Positions 1 to 5,614 of a stretch of DNA of 5,614 nucleotides are shown in pieces. Each line of letters starts with the position of its first letter. Positions within the stretch are counted from its first letter, which is position 1. Position numbers and translations under genes: made by a program. Source of the DNA: Gammaproteobacteria bacterium. Lineage in GTDB: Bacteria > Pseudomonadota > Gammaproteobacteria > Xanthomonadales > Xanthomonadaceae. Under the pieces are notes generated by a model that worked only from the letters and a program-made list of their open reading frames with translations, searched no databases and was not told the DNA's origin. The stretch is taken from NCBI GenBank assembly GCA_025360985.1, contig JANYBA010000138.1, positions 1 to 5,614 on the forward strand, written 5' to 3'.

Positions 1-133
1 GTTTGGTCGTCACCTCCTTGATCGTGACAAAGTCCTGCCGGCGGGCCACCATTTGCTCGAGCGTTTGCGCCCGGGCCACCGTGGCTGCCGCCAAGGCAAG
101 CGTGGCGAGGGAAATGCGGACAATCGGCGTCAT
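1..133 (-). CDS. Exported protein, N-terminal fragment (function unknown)
   Basis: Only the first 44 codons are present; the gene continues past the left edge. The ATG at 133-131 opens a classic Sec signal peptide: a short N-terminus with Arg6, a hydrophobic Leu/Ala run over about residues 7-20, and an A-R-A/Q-T type signal peptidase I site after Ala22. The mature part begins QTLEQMVARRQDF, which is polar and not enough to assign a family. It starts 45 nt after the stop of the S10 peptidase gene on the same strand with no terminator between them, so it is probably the next gene of that transcript. A periplasmic or secreted enzyme would fit the neighbour, but that is inference. No strong Shine-Dalgarno is visible upstream. 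Confidence is high that this is a real gene start and low for any function. Confidence 0.72.
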   Translation of the reverse strand, partial: MTPIVRISLATLALAAATVARAQTLEQMVARRQDFVTIKEVTTK

Positions 134-178
134 GGCGTCAACTCAAGCGGAAGGCAGGGAAATCCGGCGGCGAACCGA

Positions 179-1723
179 TCAGGGCGACAGCGAACCCTGG
201 ATGAATGCGGCAAGCGTGCTCTTGAACTTCGCCATGGACGCGGGATGCACGTACATCATGTGGCCGGCGTCGTAGTACTGGATGTCGATGTTCGCGCGCA
301 GCGCCGGCGCGACGTCGAGGTGGTCGACGACATATTCGACGGTGCGGTAGGGAACGGCCAGGTCGAAGTAGCCCTGCTGGATCAGCACCTTCATCTTCGG
401 GTTCATGGTCATGGTTTGGGCGAGGTCGACCGCGGTGTTCGCCCACGGCACCTTGTAGCCGTCGAGGTCGGGCTGCTGGTGGCGCTCATCCCAGTCTTCG
501 AGGTCGCCGGAAACGACGTACTGGCGATCGGATTCGACCTTGAGCTCGCCGTGATAGTAGTCATTGAAGGAGGCGACGATCGCCGGCCCGATCGCGGCGC
601 CATAGGGATCGTAGCGCATGGTTTCGGACAGCCGACTGATGTCGCCGCTGGTGAAGCGCGTATCCACGCGCCCGACCAGCTGGCCGCTGTTGCGCAGCAG
701 TTCCTGCAGGAAATGGCCTTCGTCGAGGCGCAGGTTGGCCTTGTCCCAGTAGTCGGCGCTGACGCCGGTGAAGCGCGCGAGTCCGGCGAGCACGGTCTGG
801 CGCTCGGCGGCGGTCGCGCGCGCACCCTTGAACAGCACCGGCGCGTACACGTCCTGGGCAAAGGCCTCGACCTCGCGCAGGAACGGCTGCAGCTCCGCCG
901 GCCGGTTGGCGAGCGCATTGTGGTACCACGCCGTCGACGCGTAAGTCGGCAGGTAGTTGACGTAGGGCTCATCGATGCGCAGCCCGGCGGAGCCCGAGGT
1001 TTCGTCGAGGTAGGGCGAAACCAGGATCACGCCGTTGAGCGCGATGTTGTGCTTGGTGAGCAGGTTGAAGCTGACGCCGCCGGTGCGCATGCCGCCGTAG
1101 CTTTCGCCGAGCACGAACTTCGGCGAGGCCCAGCGGCCGTTCTGGGTCAGGTACTGGACGATGAAATTCGCCACCGAAGTGACGTCCTGGTCGGTGCCCC
1201 AGAAATCCTTGCCCTCGCCTTTTCCCACTGGACGCGAGTAACCGGTGCCGACCGGATCGATCATCACCAGGTCGGCCTGGTCGAGGATGCTGTATTCGTT
1301 CTCCACGGTACGGAACGGCCCGCGGGTATTGCTCTGCAGGTCCTGCAGCTCGGTACGCTTCGGGCCGAGGATGCCCATGTGCAGCCAGACCGATGCCGAG
1401 CCCGGGCCGCCGTTGTAGGCGAATACGATCGGGCGCGTGCGCGGATCGCCGCCATCGCGGACGTAGGCGGTGAATCCGAACAGGGCGATCGCTTCGTCGT
1501 CGTCGTTCTTCATCAGCATGGTGCCGGCTGTCGCCGTGTAGGCAACCACGGTCTTGCCGATATGCACCTGGTGGTGCGTCACCGAAACCTTGGCCTCGGG
1601 AACGGGCTTCTCATCCGGCTTGGTTTTGTCGTCCGGCTTGGCCGGCGCGTCGGCCGCCAGGACTGGCGGCACCGACGCGAACAGCAACGCAAACAAGAGG
1701 AACTGCGCGGGCGTACGCATCAT
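179..1723 (-). CDS. Secreted S10-family serine carboxypeptidase-like peptidase
   Basis: A complete protein of 514 residues. The start is the first of two adjacent ATGs (1723 or 1720), which opens a signal peptide: hydrophobic core FLLFALLFASVPPVL, cleavage near Ala23/Ala24. A Lys/Asp/Pro-rich linker follows (about residues 25-45). The alpha/beta-hydrolase core has the S10 hallmarks: NGGPGS at 104-109 (oxyanion hole and C-terminus recognition), GESYGG at 206-211 with nucleophile Ser208, Asp454 in GYFDLAVPY, and His488 in DAGHM. The triad is intact. Family members hydrolyse C-terminal residues of peptides at acidic pH, so a periplasmic or extracellular peptide-degrading role is likely. The Glu at the carboxypeptidase Y Glu65 position is Ile118 here, so substrate preference may differ from the yeast enzyme. 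The gene lies 58 nt after the TMEM175-like gene, with a candidate promoter in between, and 45 nt before another exported protein. The open frame continues upstream of 1723 to about 2122, but that extension would overlap the membrane-protein gene and bury the signal peptide, so it was rejected. Confidence 0.93.
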   Translation of the reverse strand: MMRTPAQFLLFALLFASVPPVLAADAPAKPDDKTKPDEKPVPEAKVSVTHHQVHIGKTVVAYTATAGTMLMKNDDDEAIALFGFTAYVRDGGDPRTRPIVFAYNGGPGSASVWLHMGILGPKRTELQDLQSNTRGPFRTVENEYSILDQADLVMIDPVGTGYSRPVGKGEGKDFWGTDQDVTSVANFIVQYLTQNGRWASPKFVLGESYGGMRTGGVSFNLLTKHNIALNGVILVSPYLDETSGSAGLRIDEPYVNYLPTYASTAWYHNALANRPAELQPFLREVEAFAQDVYAPVLFKGARATAAERQTVLAGLARFTGVSADYWDKANLRLDEGHFLQELLRNSGQLVGRVDTRFTSGDISRLSETMRYDPYGAAIGPAIVASFNDYYHGELKVESDRQYVVSGDLEDWDERHQQPDLDGYKVPWANTAVDLAQTMTMNPKMKVLIQQGYFDLAVPYRTVEYVVDHLDVAPALRANIDIQYYDAGHMMYVHPASMAKFKSTLAAFIQGSLSP

Positions 1724-1756
1724 GGCAATCGGTATCCGTGTCGGAGGAGTCGGGCA

Positions 1757-1785
1757 AGTATAGGCATTGACCGCGGTCGGTTCAT
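1757..1785 (-). promoter_or_regulatory. Candidate promoter for the S10 peptidase gene
   Basis: Read on the minus strand, the intergenic region has TATACT (1757-1762), a five-of-six match to the sigma-70 -10 box. ATGAAC lies 17 nt upstream (1780-1785) and matches only three of six -35 positions, overlapping the stop codon of the preceding gene. Transcription would start near 1750, leaving a leader of about 25-30 nt. The good -10 and spacing are seen directly; activity is inferred. It would let the peptidase be expressed apart from the DUF1631/TMEM175 pair. Confidence 0.4.
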
Positions 1786-2507
1786 GGGCTTGAAGGCAGG
1801 GGTTTGGCGAACCTGTCTTCCACCAGGCGCGCGGCGCCGAGCAGTGCGTAGACCATGCCCGGCATGCCCGCGAGCCAGCCAGGCGGTTCGGCCGGCAGCA
1901 ACAGGGCGAACACGATCGAGACCACTCCCAGCGTGCTGGCGAAGAACCAGCCGACAATCGCCCGTTGCGCGCGCACCATCTCGGCCGGCTCGAGCGGCGG
2001 CGACACCGGGCTGCGCAGCGCCTGGCGATACAGGGCGGTAACGCATAGCGACAGCGTGCTGAAAGCGATGCCGTAGATGACGAACATCGACTTGAGATCG
2101 TCGATATTGCGGATGCTGGCAACCGGCGGCAGCCAGTCGTGGCTGATCCAGGCGAAGAACGAGCCGAACAGGATCTTGAGCGGATAGACGTAGACCAGCA
2201 CCAGGAAAACCAGCGACAGGCTCAGGCGCTGGCTGGTCGCGTCGTCCAGGCCGAAGCGCCGGCTCCAGGTCGCATGCGCCGACCAGAAGATCATGATCTG
2301 CGCGAAGCTGAAGGCGAACGCCGGCACGCCCTTGAGCGCCAACACCATCGCCGGGATGTCGGACGGCACCGAATTCAAAGAGATCACCAGCAGCGTTACC
2401 GCGAAGGCAAACGCGGCGTCGACGAATGCCTCCAACCGGGTCACGTTGGTGCCGCGGTCGATGAAGCCGTCGGGCAGTCGCCGGATACCGCCGTCCGGGA
2501 TGGTCAT
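1782..2507 (-). CDS. TMEM175/DUF1211-family integral membrane protein (putative potassium channel)
   Basis: A complete protein of 241 residues with about six hydrophobic segments, near residues 27-45, 61-75, 97-116, 141-160, 183-205 and 210-226. The first helix begins RLEAFVDAAFAFAVTLLVI, matching the TMEM175 signature (R-x-E-A-F-S-D, then F/A-rich helix and TLLVL), and the second ends in FWSAH, like the family's F-W-x-x-H. Bacterial members carry one six-helix unit and tetramerise into potassium-permeable leak channels of the inner membrane; length and helix count fit. The signature Ser is replaced by Val29 (FVD), so channel function should not be assumed. The ATG at 2507 is the only sensible start because a TAG lies in frame six codons upstream. 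A GAGG lies only 2 nt before the ATG, too close for a good ribosome site, so translation may be coupled to the DUF1631 gene that ends 15 nt upstream. Confidence 0.85.
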   Translation of the reverse strand: MTIPDGGIRRLPDGFIDRGTNVTRLEAFVDAAFAFAVTLLVISLNSVPSDIPAMVLALKGVPAFAFSFAQIMIFWSAHATWSRRFGLDDATSQRLSLSLVFLVLVYVYPLKILFGSFFAWISHDWLPPVASIRNIDDLKSMFVIYGIAFSTLSLCVTALYRQALRSPVSPPLEPAEMVRAQRAIVGWFFASTLGVVSIVFALLLPAEPPGWLAGMPGMVYALLGAARLVEDRFAKPLPSSP

Positions 2508-2522
2508 TGCCTCAACCCGGGC

Positions 2523-5123
2523 CTAGGAGGCAACGCTGGTCGTGCGCGCGAGGCGATCGGCCATCGTGCGCAGCGCGACGTCGAAGGCGGCGTCGTTGGG
2601 GCGGATGCTGACCTGCCCTTCGACTTCCATCAGGGCCAACTCCTCGACCGATGCGACCATCAGGCGCTGGCCGCGCCGGTTGCTGAGCATGTGCCGGCCG
2701 CTGATCGGACTGGTCCAGCTGATCCTGGCCGCCGTGATCCGGCCATCGTCGTTCACCAGGTCCAGCCAGTCGCCAACCTTGAGCCGGCGGTATCGTTCGA
2801 TCATGTCCTCGTCGGCTTCGGGCGGTGCCGCGACTTCGACCTCGACCGGTGGCGGCTCGGGCACGGCCGCCGGCACAGGCGCGACGACCGCCTCGGCTTC
2901 GGCCGCGACCGGCGCCTCGTTGACGAAGGAGTCGATGAAAGCCTGGGCGTCGGCGGGATCATCGGCCGCGGTTTCGATGGACCCGGTGTCGCTTTCGACA
3001 GTTCGGTCATCGATCGGTGCGCTGGCGACGGGATCGATGGCCGCTGCCTCGGCTGCAGGCAGTCCGGAAGGCGTTGCTTCCGGCTCAGCCGAATCGGCAC
3101 CCTCGATTTCGACGCTAGCGAAGCTGGCGGCAGGTATGGATTCATCCTCGGCGACGAAGCTGGCGATCTCGGCCAGCAGCTTCGCTTCCACGTCGGCGTC
3201 GTTGGTCGGTTCCTGGAGCGCGGGGGTCGCTCTTGTCGCTGGTTTCGCCGCAGTCGGCATCGCCTCGGGCTGGGAGGAAATCGCGATCGACAATTCCGCC
3301 AGCATGGCGTCGACTTCCTCGGCGGTCTGCCCCGAACTTGCCAGCACCGATTCGATGCCGGGACGCAGCGGCGCCAGGTCAACCTGCCCGCCTTGCCGGC
3401 TGGCCTTGGCCAGCGAATACACCAGGGCCTGGTTGGCCAGGGCCTGTTCGCCGCCCGGTCCTTCGCGCAGGACCAGGATGGTCTGGTGGTGCTGCCAGGG
3501 GCCGGACAGGAATCGTTGCACGGCGTCGGGCAAGACCGTGCCGCCGGTCGAGCGCTGCATTTGTTCATGCACGGTCGCCATCGCGGCGCTGCGCCGCTCG
3601 CGGCCGCGTTCGGCATCGGCCATCCGCCGCTCGGCGATCTCGGCGCCGCGGCGGCGTTCCTGCAGGGCCTCGGACAGCGACTTGTCGAGCTCTTCGAAAA
3701 TCGACATGTCGTCCTTGAATTCACCGACGATCCGGTCGATCGCCGCGAAGGCCATTTCGCGCAGGTCCTTGTATTGCGGCGCGTCCACCGATGCGGTTTC
3801 GAGGCTTTCGACCAGCAGGTTGAGGAACCGGCGCGCAGGATGGCGTGACTTCATGAACATGCGCCGGTCGAGCAGGGCCACGCGCACGTAGGGAATGACC
3901 AGGCGCGCCAGTTGCGAGCGCGCGCGCTCGTCGAGGCGCCGGCCATCGAGCAGCGCCTCGAACAGCATGTTGACCAGTTCCATCATGTCCTGCGCGGGCC
4001 CGGGCATGGCCTGCGCGCCGCCCGCCATGCCCATCTGGCTCGCGGCTTGCGTGACCGCTTCGAACAGGCGCGCGGCCGAGCCGCCAGCGGCGCCAGGAAC
4101 CATGCCGGGCGCGGCGATGTAATTGCTCTGCATCATGCCGAGCACGGACAGCAGGTCTGTTTCGCTCCACATCGGCGCCGGCGCCATCGGCATGCCACCG
4201 GCATCGTAGCCCTGGCCCGCCGGGTATCCGCCCGGCATCCCCGGGTATTGCCCCTGGGGATAGCCATAGCCAGGCGCACCAACCATTCCCGGAACGCCGC
4301 CCTGCGCCGGCCACGCCGCCGCCGACGCAATCATGCCCGGCGCGGCCATGCCGCCACCCGGATACCCGCCGGTCCGACGCGCGCCCAGCAGGCTGAACAG
4401 TCGCTCGAGTACGTCGCTGTTGCCTTCGTCTTCGTCATCCGGGGCGGCTTCCGCGGCGCGGTTGGCGCTGGTGTTCTCAACCAGGTCGTGGGCGAATGGT
4501 TCCTGGCTCACCGCGGGCGCGGGCGTCGTTGGCCGGCGTCCGGAAAGCGCGCGCAGCGGGACGCCACTGATGGTCGACAGCCGGTTGTTGATCGAACCGT
4601 AGAAATTGCCCATCCGCGCCATCAGCAGCGGAACCAGGCGCTGCAACAGCCACGACCGTTCCTCGGGCGTGGCCTTGAACTGCTGCATGCCGCCGCGCAC
4701 GCCTTCGACCCACATCGACGGCCCGAGCGGATTCTCCTGCGGCGTATCCCAATGGTGGCCGCTGATCGAAGCGAGCAGCTGCTCGAGTTGATCGAGCCGT
4801 TCCTGGTCCTTGCGCGAGACTTCGTTGACGAACATTTCGCTGAGCACTTGCGATTCGTGCTCTTCCTCCTGCAGCAAGCGCAGCGAACCCATCGCCGGTT
4901 TCTGCAATGGCTTGCCGGAAGAATCAAAACGCTGGCGCCAGACTTCAACCAGGCGCTGTTCGGTCTGGTCGATCAACTTGTCCCAGTTGATCGCGTCCTT
5001 GAACGCGTCGGGCACGCCCTCGTCCGCCACTGCCGAAGTGAGGGCTTCATGCAGCAGGCCACGAAACTCCTTGAGAGCCTGGATCCGTGTCTGCTCGATG
5101 GCGGAAGGCGGGGGAGTCTTCAT
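2523..5123 (-). CDS. DUF1631-family protein (function unknown)
   Basis: A complete protein of 866 residues from ATG 5123; an in-frame GTG at 5129 would add two residues. No clear Shine-Dalgarno decides between them, and ATG was preferred. No signal peptide or membrane helix is seen, so it is probably cytoplasmic. Domains in order (ATG numbering): a helical N-terminal region (about 8-195); a Gly/Met/Pro/Tyr-rich low-complexity stretch (about 249-318); a helical core (about 320-475) with D-R-R-M-F-M and HPARRFLNLL, typical of DUF1631; a charged Glu/Arg-rich probable coiled coil (about 476-524); a segment with FLSGPWQHHQTILVL resembling the family's conserved L-x-x-x-W region; an Ala/Pro/Glu-rich acidic linker (about 620-775); and a small probably beta-rich C-terminal domain (about 782-838, GDWLDLV ... 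SNRRGQRLM). That last part recalls PilZ-like barrels but lacks a clear RxxxR plus D/NxSxxG pair. Some database entries label this family thymidine phosphorylase; nothing in the sequence supports that. Confidence 0.88.
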   Translation of the reverse strand: MKTPPPSAIEQTRIQALKEFRGLLHEALTSAVADEGVPDAFKDAINWDKLIDQTEQRLVEVWRQRFDSSGKPLQKPAMGSLRLLQEEEHESQVLSEMFVNEVSRKDQERLDQLEQLLASISGHHWDTPQENPLGPSMWVEGVRGGMQQFKATPEERSWLLQRLVPLLMARMGNFYGSINNRLSTISGVPLRALSGRRPTTPAPAVSQEPFAHDLVENTSANRAAEAAPDDEDEGNSDVLERLFSLLGARRTGGYPGGGMAAPGMIASAAAWPAQGGVPGMVGAPGYGYPQGQYPGMPGGYPAGQGYDAGGMPMAPAPMWSETDLLSVLGMMQSNYIAAPGMVPGAAGGSAARLFEAVTQAASQMGMAGGAQAMPGPAQDMMELVNMLFEALLDGRRLDERARSQLARLVIPYVRVALLDRRMFMKSRHPARRFLNLLVESLETASVDAPQYKDLREMAFAAIDRIVGEFKDDMSIFEELDKSLSEALQERRRGAEIAERRMADAERGRERRSAAMATVHEQMQRSTGGTVLPDAVQRFLSGPWQHHQTILVLREGPGGEQALANQALVYSLAKASRQGGQVDLAPLRPGIESVLASSGQTAEEVDAMLAELSIAISSQPEAMPTAAKPATRATPALQEPTNDADVEAKLLAEIASFVAEDESIPAASFASVEIEGADSAEPEATPSGLPAAEAAAIDPVASAPIDDRTVESDTGSIETAADDPADAQAFIDSFVNEAPVAAEAEAVVAPVPAAVPEPPPVEVEVAAPPEADEDMIERYRRLKVGDWLDLVNDDGRITAARISWTSPISGRHMLSNRRGQRLMVASVEELALMEVEGQVSIRPNDAAFDVALRTMADRLARTTSVAS

Positions 5124-5147
5124 GCGCACGGCTTGAATGGGACAGGT

Positions 5148-5181
5148 CCGGGGCGACGCTTGGGTGATCGTCGCGTCCCGG
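5148..5181 (-). promoter_or_regulatory. Imperfect 11-bp hairpin in the DUF1631 leader
   Basis: CCGGG plus GCGACG (5148-5158) are complementary to CGTCGC (5169-5174) and CCCGG (5177-5181), with a 10-nt loop and a 2-nt bulge. The stem is almost all G/C. In the DUF1631 transcript it would end about 24 nt before the ATG at 5123. Neither side is followed by a T-rich run, so it is not an intrinsic terminator. It could be a leader structure affecting translation or an operator; the sequence alone does not decide. Confidence 0.4.
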
Positions 5182-5242
5182 CATCCAAGAGTATCAACAT
5201 GGGCAGCCTTCCTGCACGATTGTTCGTGGCATCCGTCACAGT

Positions 5243-5272
5243 CTGCCAGCTGTATCCGCCTGCTGCTATGCT
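5243..5272 (+). promoter_or_regulatory. Candidate promoter for the divergent lipoprotein gene
   Basis: TATGCT at 5267-5272 resembles a -10 box and is preceded by TGC, giving an extended -10 (TGn). CTGCCA at 5243-5248 matches four of six -35 positions with an 18-nt spacer. Transcription would start around 5279, some 24 nt before the ATG at 5303. The elements are seen in the sequence; promoter function is inferred. Confidence 0.42.
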
Positions 5273-5302
5273 CGTGGTCGATTTCCCTGCATCGAGATTG
5301 CC

Positions 5303-5614
5303 ATGCGCGCGACCGTCCGGATCTTGCTCCTGTTGGCGTTTATCGCCGCCTTGGCGGGCTGCGCGCACGGGCCCAGGAAACACGTCAATCCGCCGGTCGC
5401 CAGCCTGCAGGAACTCGCCGTGCAACCGGACGGGCAATGGCACCTGAAGTTGCGCGTCCAGAACTTCAGCGACGTGGCGATGACCTTCAGCTCGATCCAG
5501 GGCCGCCTCGTCGTGGCCGGCGAGGATGCCGGCGCCGTCAGCCTCAGTCCCGCCCTGACGATCGGCCCGGGATCGGCGGAAATCCTGCCGGTGTCGCTGG
5601 CGCCGACGCTGGCC
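5303..5614 (+). CDS. Putative lipoprotein, LEA14/WHy-like, C-terminus beyond window
   Basis: The first 104 codons are present and the frame stays open to the window end. The ATG at 5303 opens a lipoprotein signal: Arg2 and Arg6, a hydrophobic run ILLLLAFIAAL, and the lipobox LAGC with lipidation Cys20. Ala21 follows, so no Asp+2 retention signal; outer-membrane sorting is expected. The mature part (PPVASLQEL, then WHLKLRVQNFSDVAMTFSSI and alternating hydrophobic strands) resembles the LEA type 2/WHy fold: a beta-sandwich with a conserved Asn after the first long strand and a small-residue-rich second half. Family members are poorly understood; stress or envelope roles are suggested. It is transcribed away from DUF1631 and shares only the intergenic region with it. 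The lipoprotein call is firm, the LEA-like assignment tentative because the rest of the protein is missing. Confidence 0.78.
   Translation, partial: MRATVRILLLLAFIAALAGCAHGPRKHVNPPVASLQELAVQPDGQWHLKLRVQNFSDVAMTFSSIQGRLVVAGEDAGAVSLSPALTIGPGSAEILPVSLAPTLA

Noticed and set aside
53..2041. Long plus-strand open frame of 662 codons
   Set aside because: It lies antisense to the S10 and TMEM175 genes, whose motifs are unmistakable. Its Arg/Val/Gly/His-heavy composition is what the complement of GC-rich codons gives, and no domain is visible.
1724..2122. Upstream extension of the S10 reading frame
   Set aside because: It would place 133 Arg/Ser/Cys-rich residues before an obvious signal peptide and overlap the TMEM175-like gene in another frame.
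2139..3848. Long plus-strand open frame of 569 codons, and another at 2542-3891
   Set aside because: Both are antisense to DUF1631 and the TMEM175-like gene, with Arg/Gly/His- or Ser/Ala-rich composition and no recognisable motif.
2523..5123. Thymidine phosphorylase function for the DUF1631 protein
   Set aside because: I recall this label on some family members, but the sequence has no phosphorylase-like glycine-rich phosphate-binding motif and its domain layout is quite different.
5148..5181. Hairpin as a Rho-independent terminator
   Set aside because: There is no T-rich run on either side, and it lies between the starts of divergent genes, where no transcript is expected to end.
5120..5443. 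Minus-strand open frame of 107 codons across the intergenic region
   Set aside because: It is antisense to the lipoprotein signal peptide, overlaps the DUF1631 start and hairpin, and shows no domain.
3912..5447. Plus-strand open frame of 511 codons reaching into the lipoprotein
   Set aside because: It is antisense to DUF1631, crosses the intergenic region, and overlaps the lipoprotein in a different frame; no motif supports it.

Overview
The window is GC-rich, densely coded bacterial DNA of ordinary chromosomal character. Four genes lie on the minus strand and one on the plus strand. A DUF1631 protein, a bacterial S10 peptidase and a TMEM175-type protein together suggest a gammaproteobacterium of the Xanthomonadales (Lysobacter/Luteimonas/Xanthomonas-like). 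This placement is inferred from protein style and not from a search. No transposase, phage gene, CRISPR array, tRNA or rRNA was seen.

Layout from right to left along the minus strand: a large DUF1631-family cytoplasmic protein (ATG at 5123, stop 2523); 15 nt later and in the same reading frame, a six-helix TMEM175/DUF1211-family membrane protein (2507 to 1782); after 58 nt that contain a good -10 element, a secreted S10 serine carboxypeptidase-like protein (1723 to 179); and after 45 nt, the first 44 codons of another exported protein, which runs off the left edge. Spacing suggests DUF1631 and TMEM175 are co-transcribed. The peptidase and the following exported protein form a second, possibly separately promoted, pair.

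On the right, a roughly 180-nt divergent intergenic region (5124-5302) separates DUF1631 from a plus-strand lipoprotein (from 5303, cut by the window end) that resembles LEA14/WHy-type proteins. This region holds a strong imperfect hairpin in the DUF1631 leader and a plausible extended -10 promoter for the lipoprotein. No gene-free stretch exceeds 300 bases.

No new defence or mobile system is evident. The points most worth a second look are: the architecture of the DUF1631 protein (Gly/Met/Pro/Tyr-rich insert, acidic linker, small beta-rich C-terminal domain); the TMEM175 homologue in which the signature FSD reads FVD; the S10 peptidase that keeps its catalytic triad but has Ile where carboxypeptidase Y has a carboxylate-binding Glu; and the hairpin ahead of DUF1631.
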